A DNA stretch of 64,000 nucleotides from JBAZTO01 sp041661865 (GTDB lineage Bacteria > Planctomycetota > Phycisphaerae > SM23-33): positions 1 to 64,000 of the forward strand of contig JBAZTO010000005.1 of assembly GCA_041661865.1 (NCBI GenBank), in the 5' to 3' direction. Of the stretch, positions 8,167 through 15,681 are shown piece by piece. Numbering within the stretch: position 1 is the stretch's first letter; the number at the start of each line of letters is the position of its first letter. A model generated the notes under the pieces. That model was not told where the DNA came from, searched no databases, and worked only from the letters and a program-made list of their open reading frames with translations. The position numbers were made by a program, and so were the translations under genes.

Positions 8167-8916
8167 CTACTTCGCCAGCCTGTCCAGGATGTCGTCGGCG
8201 ATGTCGAAGTTGGCGTAGACGTTCTGGACGTCCTCGTGGTCTTCGAGGTTTTCCATCAGCGTCAGGACCTGCTGGGCCTTGTCCTCGGGGACCGCGATGG
8301 TGGTCGTCGGGACCATGGCGATCTGGGCGGAGATCGTGGGGATTTTCTTGGCGGCCAGGGCGGCCTTGACCTTGCCGAAGGCCACCGGGGCGCAGGTGAC
8401 CTGGAAGGCGTCGCCGTCGGCCTGGACATCGTCGGCCCCTGCTTCCAGCGCCACTTCCATCAGCGTTTCCTCGTCGGCGGCGTCGGCGGCCACCACGAAG
8501 GTGCCCTTCTGCTGGAACATCCAGCCGACGCAATTGGTCGAACCCAACTGCCCGCCGGCGCGCTCGAAGAGCTTGCGCATCTCCGGCGCCGTCCGCTGGC
8601 GGTTGTTGGTCAGGCAGTCGACCATGAAGGCCACCCCGCCGGGGCCGTAACCTTCGTACATGACCGACTCGTAGGCCTCGGCGCCCAGCTCGCCCGTGCC
8701 CTTCTTGATGGCCTTGTCGATCGTGTCATTGGGCATGTTGGCGGCCTTGGCGTCGTCGATCGCGTATCGCAGCGAGAGGTTCTCGTCGGGATTGCCCCCG
8801 CCGCTCTTGGCTGCCACGATGACGCGGCGCGCCAGCTTGCTCCACTCGCGGCCTCTGCGGGCGTCGTTGGCGCCCTTGGCCCGCTTGATCTTTGCCCAGT
8901 GTGAATGTCCTGACAT
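8167..8916 (-). CDS. yebC: YebC/PmpR family protein
   Basis: A 249-aa cytoplasmic protein of the YebC/TACO1 family, described in other bacteria as a transcriptional regulator and more recently as a factor that helps ribosomes through proline-rich stretches. The N-terminal signature MSGHSHWAKIKRAKG, the YEGYGPGGVAFMVDCLTNNRQRT core and the acidic C-terminus are diagnostic. Start: ATG at 8916, with GGAGAG four bases upstream; a TTG four codons earlier overlaps that site. It lies 45 nt after the TPR lipoprotein gene and is likely the last gene of the nusA-infB transcript before the repeat gap. Confidence 0.96.
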   Translation of the reverse strand: MSGHSHWAKIKRAKGANDARRGREWSKLARRVIVAAKSGGGNPDENLSLRYAIDDAKAANMPNDTIDKAIKKGTGELGAEAYESVMYEGYGPGGVAFMVDCLTNNRQRTAPEMRKLFERAGGQLGSTNCVGWMFQQKGTFVVAADAADEETLMEVALEAGADDVQADGDAFQVTCAPVAFGKVKAALAAKKIPTISAQIAMVPTTTIAVPEDKAQQVLTLMENLEDHEDVQNVYANFDIADDILDRLAK

Positions 8917-8961
8917 AATGCTCTCCAAATCTCGTTGCGAAACTCTCGCTCGCCCGCGCCC

Positions 8962-11900
8962 TTACCGGGTCTCGCCGATCGGGGCCAGCGGAGGCTCCTG
9001 GCCGACTTCCACGGCCAGCACCTTCAGCGGCACCTGGCGGAGAATCTGCCGCATATCAGAGTTGATGACCTTCTCCTGCCGCGTCAACTCCAGCGCCTTG
9101 GTCCACCGCTCCACGGCCTGGTCCTTCCAGCCCAGCCGGTAATAGGCGTCGCCGGCGTGATACAGGAAGGTCGCCTGCTCGCCGGCATTGGCTTTGCCGG
9201 CCTGAAGGCCGCGATCCAACACCATCGCCGCCTCGGCCACCCGCCCCTGCTTGTAAAGCACCCAGCCCAGCGTGTCGATAATGGCCGGCGATTCCGGCCG
9301 GGCCGAGATCGCCTGGTGAATCAGCGACTCCGCCTTCTTGAGGTGGACTCCCTGATCGGCATAGAGATAGGCCAGGTTGTTGGCCAACCCTGGATCATCC
9401 TTGCCCAGCGCGACGGCCTTTTCCAGGGCGGCCAACGCCTCCTGCTCCTTGCCCATCTCGCCCAGGAGCGAGGACAGCGTGCTCAGGAGTTGGGGATTCT
9501 CACCGTCGGCAACCAGGTATTCGCGGCATCGCGCCAACGCCTGATCGGTCTTCTGCTGCATCATCAGGATCTGCACGGCGGTCTCGCGGCACCAGCGAAT
9601 CGCCGCGTTGGGGTCCAGTTCCTGGGTTGGAAACGGCGGCTCGGGCCACTGGGCCTGCGCGCTGGCGGGGGCCGACGTCGTGGCGGCGCCGCTCATTGCC
9701 GTGGAGGTCGCCGATGCAGCCGACGTGGCCGACGCAGGCGCGGAGGAAGCATGGGGCGCCGAAGTCGCCGTCATCGTGGCCGCCGCCCGAGTCACCGGCA
9801 GCACCGCCAGGGCCGTCGTCCGAGATGTGGCCACGGCGCGGGCCCTTCGAGTCGCGGGCTGTCGATCCTTATCGCGGGCCCGACGGGCCGGCCTGGCCAG
9901 GTCAACCATCCACTGGTCGACCCGCTTGAGCGCCTCGTCCTGTTGCCCCGCGCCGATCATGGCCATCACCAGCAGTTGTCGCGGCCCAATCGCCGCCCGC
10001 TGACTGGCCAGCCACCGATCAACCACCTCGCGGGCCTGGTCCATCCTGCCCTCGCGGATCAGGAGCGCCAGCTTGGTCTCCCACAGCACGGAAAGCTCCG
10101 CCGAAGAGAGGACCTTTCGCACGTCATCGAGCACCGAGGCTGAAGCGGCACTTGTCGCCGTCGCCGATCGGCTCGAAGTGGCTGACGCCCGAGTGGTGGC
10201 GCTCGTCGGCTGCGGTTTTCTCTGGCCCCACTCGTTGAGCAATTCCTGGGCCTGGGCGTACTGATTCGCTTCGGCCAGGGCCGAGATGAGTTGAAGCTTG
10301 ACGTCCAGCGGCGTGGGGGCCTTCTCGGCCAGCCTGCCCGCATAGACAATCGCCTGCTTCACTTCGCCGGCCTGACAAAGTAATCGCACGCGGGCGGCCT
10401 GGAGCTTGGCCTGGAGGTCTCCCTCCAGTTTGGGCCTGGCCAGCCATTCATCCACAAACTTGAGCGCGACGGCATAGGACCGGGTCTGCCCGAAGATCTC
10501 CAGCAACTGCGCCCGCTGCACATTGGCGGCATTGGCGTCTGTCGGCTTGGCCAGCCACGACGCCAGCTTCTCCGCGGCCAGGTCAATGCGGCCCTGCTTG
10601 CCGAGCATCTCCAGCAGAACCTGCCGAATCGCGGCGTCTTCCGCCTCCTCAGCCGGCAGGGACTCCAGCACCGCCGCGGCGGTGGCATACTGCCTCGACT
10701 TGGCCAGGGCGGCGGCATAGGCCCGCGCCACATGGCTGATTCCGCCGGTCTCTTCGTAGAGGGACGCAAGAACGACCGAGGCCTGGGCGTCCTGCCCCGT
10801 GCGGGAAAGAAGTTCCGCCAGCAGCAGCCGCGCCTGAATGTTAAGTTCGGGGATGGACAGGAAGCCGCCGATCTTCTGCACTGCCGTGTCAAAGGCGGCC
10901 TTGGTCATCACGCCCGCGGTGGATTCCAGTTCCACGCGCAGGGCCAGGATCTGCACGGCCGGGTCGTCGCCGGATCGCTGCCGCAACTGGGCCAGGACGC
11001 GCATGCCTTCATCCCGCCGCTTGGTCAGGATCAGCAGCTCAGCCGCCATGGCCTGGCTGGCGGCGCTGCCGCCGGCGGCCTGGAGAGACCTGGCGACGAC
11101 GGCCTCGGCCTGGTCGTACTTCCGCGCCATCACGCACAGGTCAAAGAGTCGCCGGTAGAGATCGGCTCGCTGGGGCGACAAGCGGATTGCCTCGCCCAGG
11201 ACCCCGATGGCCTCGCCGTGGCGGCTGAGGCGCGTGAACGCTTCGCCCAGCAGCAACAGGGTCGGCAGGTGCCGCTCGTCCAGTTCCGAGGCCTGCTGGA
11301 GCAACTCCGCGGCCGACCGGATTTCCCCTTGCGCCAACAGCGATCTGCCTTCGAGGTACAGGGCGTAGGCCTTGACCTTCTCATCGCTGCCGGCGGCCTT
11401 TCCCAATTGTTGTGCGACGGCCTGGGCCCGATCGAAGGCCTCCCGGCTCAGGGCCAAGTCCACCAGGGCCTCGTAGGATGGAATAAACCGGGCGTCGGCC
11501 CGCACCGAGCGGTCAAACATCTCCAGCGCGGTCCCGTGCTGCGACTTGGCCAGGGCCAACTGGCCGGCCACGTACAGCAGCGAGGCCTCGAACGATGGCG
11601 CGGGGCGCGACTGGCTGGTGGCTTTCGATTCCTCACCGGCCGCCTGCACAAATTCACTTTCAACGCCGGCAGAGAGTCGCCCCGCTGCCGACAGTTGCGC
11701 GATCGCCTGCTTGACCGCCGGCGCGGCGTCGTGGTTGGCCTCCAGCAGGCGGGCCAGCCGCCGCAGGGCCTGGACCCCGCGGCCTTCCTGCACATCCAGG
11801 TCCGCGACAAAGAGCGATGCCGTCACGTCGCCGGGCATCTTGGCCAGGACCGAATCCATGATGGCGGCGGCATCGGCCGTCGCCCGCATCTTCCGCGCCG

Positions 11901-12981
11901 ACTTGGCCAGCGCCACCGCCAGCGGACCGTTGGCGCCATTCTTCTTCTGGATGCTGGTCCACAGTCGCATCGGCATGGTCCGGTCCCGGGCCGAATCGCA
12001 GAGCAACTCCGCCATCCTGGCCGGCAGGGTCTGGTCTTCCGGGTTGCCCGCCACCTCCAACAACAGTTTTTCGGCGGCGGGGAAATCCTTCCCCGCCAGC
12101 AGCGCCCGCATCAGGAGTTCGACCGGCTCGGAATCGGACTGATTGCGGGACCTCGCCTGCCGCAGGACCTGCTCGGCTTCCTTGAGCCTCCCCAGCTCCA
12201 GCAGCAGCCGCCCGCGACGCAACAGGAGAATCTCGCTCTGCACCACCAGCGGGCGAAGCCGCTGGCGCTGGGAATACTCCCGCCCATAACGGCCGGTCCA
12301 ATCGTACAGCGTGGTGTAGCACTCGAGCGACGCGGCGAGATAGCCCTGCTGCTCGAGCACCTCGGCTAGGCTGAGCAGGGCCTCGGCGGTGGTGGGATCT
12401 TTACTCTTGGCCGCGGTACACTTGAGGGCTACGCGCAGGGCCGCGATCGCTTCATCGCCTTGTCCCTGCCCGGCCAGCAAATGCCCCAGCAGCACCTGGA
12501 GCGGCAGATCGTCGCCCGCGAAACGCGCGGCGGCGCGGAAATTCTCGATCGCATGGGGCGCGTCGCCCAAGCCGGTGTAGGCCAGGCCCATCGCCTTGCG
12601 GAGGCGCGGGTTGTCGGGGGCCTGGTCCAGGACCTCCTGGAGCCGGGCGATCGCCTGGGCAAACTGGTTCTTGCCGATGTAGCGTTCAGCCTCCACAATG
12701 GCCAGCAAGACCGGCCCGGTCAGCTTCGCCTGCGAAGGATTGCTCGCGAGCGTGGCCGGAGGCGGAGGCAGCGCATCGAGGGAGACCCTGGCCCGCTCAG
12801 GCAGTGCCGGCTGGCTGGCGCCCGCACCGGGCAAGGAGCCGACCTTGCCTGCCGAATGGCAACCGGCCAGGCCCAGGCATACAGCGCATGATAAAACGCT
12901 GAGGGCCAGAGCCCAGGCTCCTCGCGTCCCGCACGTTGCCCTTGGCCATCCGCGACTCGCGAATCGCGATTCGCGATTCAT
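8962..12981 (-). CDS. giant TPR-repeat lipoprotein
   Basis: A 1339-aa protein made almost wholly of tetratricopeptide-like helical pairs (for example AKKLLEVA-, EALAALEKAVALGKDDPGLANNLAYLY- and PAIIDTLGWVLYKQGRVAEAAMVLDRGL-type repeats). An N-terminal hydrophobic segment ends in LGLAGC, a lipobox with Cys41, so it is probably exported and lipid-anchored. A low-complexity Ala/Ser/Thr linker (about residues 935-955 and again around 1060-1110) interrupts the repeats. TPR lipoproteins scaffold complexes in envelope biogenesis or secretion; no specific partner can be named. The ATG overlaps the hisG stop as ATGA. The first ten codons are built from GCGATTC/GAATCGC units, so an initiation site slightly downstream is possible. 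Confidence 0.85.
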   Translation of the reverse strand: MNRESRFASRGWPRATCGTRGAWALALSVLSCAVCLGLAGCHSAGKVGSLPGAGASQPALPERARVSLDALPPPPATLASNPSQAKLTGPVLLAIVEAERYIGKNQFAQAIARLQEVLDQAPDNPRLRKAMGLAYTGLGDAPHAIENFRAAARFAGDDLPLQVLLGHLLAGQGQGDEAIAALRVALKCTAAKSKDPTTAEALLSLAEVLEQQGYLAASLECYTTLYDWTGRYGREYSQRQRLRPLVVQSEILLLRRGRLLLELGRLKEAEQVLRQARSRNQSDSEPVELLMRALLAGKDFPAAEKLLLEVAGNPEDQTLPARMAELLCDSARDRTMPMRLWTSIQKKNGANGPLAVALAKSARKMRATADAAAIMDSVLAKMPGDVTASLFVADLDVQEGRGVQALRRLARLLEANHDAAPAVKQAIAQLSAAGRLSAGVESEFVQAAGEESKATSQSRPAPSFEASLLYVAGQLALAKSQHGTALEMFDRSVRADARFIPSYEALVDLALSREAFDRAQAVAQQLGKAAGSDEKVKAYALYLEGRSLLAQGEIRSAAELLQQASELDERHLPTLLLLGEAFTRLSRHGEAIGVLGEAIRLSPQRADLYRRLFDLCVMARKYDQAEAVVARSLQAAGGSAASQAMAAELLILTKRRDEGMRVLAQLRQRSGDDPAVQILALRVELESTAGVMTKAAFDTAVQKIGGFLSIPELNIQARLLLAELLSRTGQDAQASVVLASLYEETGGISHVARAYAAALAKSRQYATAAAVLESLPAEEAEDAAIRQVLLEMLGKQGRIDLAAEKLASWLAKPTDANAANVQRAQLLEIFGQTRSYAVALKFVDEWLARPKLEGDLQAKLQAARVRLLCQAGEVKQAIVYAGRLAEKAPTPLDVKLQLISALAEANQYAQAQELLNEWGQRKPQPTSATTRASATSSRSATATSAASASVLDDVRKVLSSAELSVLWETKLALLIREGRMDQAREVVDRWLASQRAAIGPRQLLVMAMIGAGQQDEALKRVDQWMVDLARPARRARDKDRQPATRRARAVATSRTTALAVLPVTRAAATMTATSAPHASSAPASATSAASATSTAMSGAATTSAPASAQAQWPEPPFPTQELDPNAAIRWCRETAVQILMMQQKTDQALARCREYLVADGENPQLLSTLSSLLGEMGKEQEALAALEKAVALGKDDPGLANNLAYLYADQGVHLKKAESLIHQAISARPESPAIIDTLGWVLYKQGRVAEAAMVLDRGLQAGKANAGEQATFLYHAGDAYYRLGWKDQAVERWTKALELTRQEKVINSDMRQILRQVPLKVLAVEVGQEPPLAPIGETR

Positions 12982-13862
12982 GGGATTACCTTGTTCAGCG
13001 GATAAGTGATGATGCCCGTCGCCCCAGCCCGCTTGAGCTGGGGGATCAGGTCACGCTCGATTTTCTCTTCGACGATGACTTCCAGGGCCACCCACTCGGG
13101 GTCGGCCAGGGAAGAGATGGTCGGGGATTTCTCAGCCGGCAGGATGGACGAAACGGCGTCGAGGCATTTGCGCGGCACGTTCATCTTCAGGCCCACTTTT
13201 TCGCGGGCTTCGATGGCGCCCTTGAGCAGCAGCGCGATGTTCTCGATCTTCTGGCGCTTCCAGGGGTCTTCCATCGCCTTGCGGTTGGCGATGAACCGCG
13301 TCGAGGAGGTCATGATCGTCTCGATGATCCGCAGGCCGTTGGCCCGCAGGCTCGATCCGGTCTCGGTGACGTCCACGATGCCGTCCAGCAGGCGGGCCTT
13401 GGCCTCGGTCGCGCCGTAGCTGAACTCCACCTTGACGTTCACGCCGGCCTTGACGAAATAGTTCCGCGTCACGTTGACCAGCTCGGTGGCGATCATCCCG
13501 CCATCCAGGTCGGCGACCTGGCGGACCTTGCTTTCTTCCGGCACGGCCAGGACCCACCGCACCGGCCGAAGCTGCATCTTGGAATAGACCAGTTCGGCGA
13601 CCTCCACCACGTCGGAGTTGTTCTCCTCGATCCAGTCCTGGCCCGTCAGCCCGGCGTCGAGCACGCCGTCCTCGACGTAGCGGCTCATCTCCTGGGCGCG
13701 GAACATCGTGCCGGCCAGTTCGTCGTCGTCAAAGCCCAGCGCGTAAGCGCGCGAGGGCACGGTGATCGTGTAGCCGGCCCGCGCGAACAGGTCCAGCGTG
13801 CTCTCCTGGAGCGAACCCTTTGGAATTCCGAGAACCAGCTTCTTGCCCGATGTCTTCGCCAT
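12978..13862 (-). CDS. hisG: ATP phosphoribosyltransferase, long form
   Basis: Catalyses the first step of histidine synthesis, joining ATP and PRPP. At 294 aa this is the long form: two periplasmic-binding-protein-like catalytic lobes (with LGIPKGSLQESTLDLF at the N-terminus, DAGLTGQDWIEE and the PRPP-binding region DVTETGSSLRANGL near residue 165) plus a C-terminal ACT-like domain of about 80 residues (VALEVIVEEKIERDLIPQLKRAGATGI) that normally binds histidine for feedback inhibition; it needs no HisZ. No other his gene is in the window. Start ATG 13862 has AGAGGC just upstream. Confidence 0.96.
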   Translation of the reverse strand: MAKTSGKKLVLGIPKGSLQESTLDLFARAGYTITVPSRAYALGFDDDELAGTMFRAQEMSRYVEDGVLDAGLTGQDWIEENNSDVVEVAELVYSKMQLRPVRWVLAVPEESKVRQVADLDGGMIATELVNVTRNYFVKAGVNVKVEFSYGATEAKARLLDGIVDVTETGSSLRANGLRIIETIMTSSTRFIANRKAMEDPWKRQKIENIALLLKGAIEAREKVGLKMNVPRKCLDAVSSILPAEKSPTISSLADPEWVALEVIVEEKIERDLIPQLKRAGATGIITYPLNKVIP

Positions 13863-13924
13863 TGCCTCTGCCTCTTACGTTTCTATGTTGCTGTGGTTCC
13901 CGGTCCTGTGACCCCGGAACCTTA

Positions 13925-14839
13925 TTATTTCCTGCCCTTGCCCGCGGGTTTGCCTGCGGGTTTGCCTGCGGGCTTGGAGGTCTTGGCCGCCTTGCTCGCC
14001 GTCTTGGCGGCCTGGCCGGCGGCGCGGGTCACGGCGGTCTTCTTGATCGCCTTGATCTTGGCGGCCCGCACCTTGGCAGCCTTGACCTTGGCGGCCTGGC
14101 CGGCGCTTGGGCGGACCTGCGACGGCCCGGGGCCTTCTTCCTCGTCCTCGTCCATCAGCGGCGGCAGCGGCGCCGCGAGCTTGGGCTTGGCCACCGCGGG
14201 AAGCGGAGGCGGCGGAGGAGGAGGCTTGGGCAGGTGCCGGGCCTGCTTCTCGGCGTAGGAGCGGAGATACTCATGGGCCGCCAGGGCATCCTTGGCCGAG
14301 ACCAGCCGCTCCAACAGGGACTGCACTTCCATCAGGGGCGTGCCGACGCCGATGTACTGGTCCATCTCCAGGCAGGCGGCCAATGTCGGATCCACCGGGA
14401 TGGCGTGGTGGCCGAAGAGCATCAGTCGCACCACCGACTCGGCATAGAAGTCCAGGTCCAGCTCCTGGAGGCGCCGCCGCAGCTCGCGCTTGTGTACCTC
14501 GGCCAGCTTGTCCATCGAGACCTGGTTGTGATCGAGGAAGAGCTGGTTGAGCACCGTCACCAGTTCCTCGGCCTTCTCGCGGGCGCGGGGCATGTCCCGG
14601 CCGACGCAATCCATGATGTCCTTGATCGGCGAAACACGCAGCTCGTTGAGATCGACATACTCCCGCCGAATCGCCGCCACCGCCGCGGCCGCCTGCTTGC
14701 GTGTCGCGTCGGCTTGTAGCACGGCCTCGATCAGGAAGTAGACCCGGCCCAGCCCGGCTTCAATCTCCACCGGGCGCACTTTAGGCAGGTCGCCCAGGAA
14801 CTTGCGAAGCTTCTTCTCAAACGTCTTGACGTTCTTCAT
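13925..14839 (-). CDS. endonuclease III-like (HhH-GPD-related) protein with basic Lys/Ala/Pro tail
   Basis: Residues 1-205 look like a diverged endonuclease III fold seen in planctomycetes: the segment YVDLNELRVSPIKDIMDCVG and a later HHAIPVDPTLAACL, which lines up with the HAFPVDTHV region of EndoIII. The catalytic Lys/Asp pair and the LPGVG hairpin are not obvious, and no FeS cysteine cluster is present, so DNA-repair activity is uncertain. Residues ~210-304 are disordered: a run of prolines, an acidic patch (DEDEEEGPG), then AKVKAAKVRAAKIKAIKK and a threefold GKPA repeat, very like histone H1 or Hc1 tails. The tail suggests non-specific DNA binding. It lies 12 nt after rbfA. Confidence 0.65.
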   Translation of the reverse strand: MKNVKTFEKKLRKFLGDLPKVRPVEIEAGLGRVYFLIEAVLQADATRKQAAAAVAAIRREYVDLNELRVSPIKDIMDCVGRDMPRAREKAEELVTVLNQLFLDHNQVSMDKLAEVHKRELRRRLQELDLDFYAESVVRLMLFGHHAIPVDPTLAACLEMDQYIGVGTPLMEVQSLLERLVSAKDALAAHEYLRSYAEKQARHLPKPPPPPPPLPAVAKPKLAAPLPPLMDEDEEEGPGPSQVRPSAGQAAKVKAAKVRAAKIKAIKKTAVTRAAGQAAKTASKAAKTSKPAGKPAGKPAGKGRK

Positions 14840-14851
14840 CCTGCTCTTTTC

Positions 14852-15328
14852 TCACTTTGGGCCTGGGCCTTTTTCCTGCCCACGTAAATCGGGGGCATCC
14901 TCACCGGAGGATTCTTCGGCCTGGCCTGGATTATCGACGCCCTCGCCGGCCTGCTCGGCCTGGCGAGCTTCTTTCTCCCGGATCTCCGTCATGGCCCGCT
15001 CGATGGCCCCCAACGTGTCCAGCGTCTTCTTGAAACTCTCGTCGGCCACGAAGTTCAGCATCGGGGTATTGCGGAGCTGGACTTGACGCGCCATCAGATC
15101 CTGGATGTGCCCGGCGGCATGCCGCAGCGCCTGCAGCGTCAGCTTCTGCTGGGTCGGGCTGCCCAGGACCGAGATATACACCCTGGCCGTCAGCAGGTCC
15201 TCGGGCACCTCCACCCGCGTGACCGACGTGCGGGCCGGGTCGATCCGGGGATCGGCGATCTTGGACAGCAGCAACTGCCCGATCGTGTTGCGTATCAGGT
15301 GGGCGACGCGTTCAGTTCGGCGACTCAT
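14852..15328 (-). CDS. rbfA: ribosome-binding factor A
   Basis: A 158-aa 30S maturation factor with the single KH-like fold: MSRRTERVAHLIRNTIGQLL, the DPRIDPARTSVTRVEVPEDLLTARVYISVLG core and a RNTPMLNFVADESF segment. The acidic, Glu-rich C-terminal tail of about 40 residues is longer than usual. The open frame extends 51 codons upstream into the ylxP gene, but the ATG at 15328 matches the family start. Part of the nusA-infB-ylxP-rbfA translation cluster. Confidence 0.95.
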   Translation of the reverse strand: MSRRTERVAHLIRNTIGQLLLSKIADPRIDPARTSVTRVEVPEDLLTARVYISVLGSPTQQKLTLQALRHAAGHIQDLMARQVQLRNTPMLNFVADESFKKTLDTLGAIERAMTEIREKEARQAEQAGEGVDNPGQAEESSGEDAPDLRGQEKGPGPK

Positions 15329-15375
15329 GACACACTCGACCTTTGCACCACTTCGCGCCCCCTCGCGGAGGGCGG

Positions 15376-15663
15376 CTAGAGCCACTGGATGTCCTGGTCC
15401 ACCAGGATCATGTCGCGGTGGGCGGCCGCCGCGTTGATAATTTGCTGCAACGCGCCCTCGGCGTAGCGACGATCGTTGCACACCATCGCCACCGCCAGCA
15501 CCGCCGCGCGGTGGTCGTCCAGGCTACCGACTTCGGCCACCGACACGTTGTGCGCGTTGGCCGTGCGGTCCTTGAAACTTTTGACGATGCGCCGCTTGTC
15601 CTTCAGGCTCGCGGCCTGGGGGATGCGAAGCGTCAGATGAAGCAGGCCCAACACCGTCACCAT
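15376..15663 (-). CDS. ylxP: YlxP/DUF503 family protein
   Basis: A 95-aa ferredoxin-fold protein of the DUF503 family (LTLRIPQAASLKDKRRIVKS, FNVSVAEVGSLDDHRAAVLA-type core). It is often found between infB and rbfA, as here, and its role is thought to be linked to ribosome maturation. It begins 18 nt after the infB stop. Confidence 0.92.
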   Translation of the reverse strand: MVTVLGLLHLTLRIPQAASLKDKRRIVKSFKDRTANAHNVSVAEVGSLDDHRAAVLAVAMVCNDRRYAEGALQQIINAAAAHRDMILVDQDIQWL

Positions 15664-15681
15664 CGCCGCACCCGCATCACG

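Noticed and set aside
10732..12369. Plus-strand open frame of 545 codons antisense to the TPR lipoprotein
   Set aside because: Same GC-driven shadow effect; no ribosome binding site and no domain seen.
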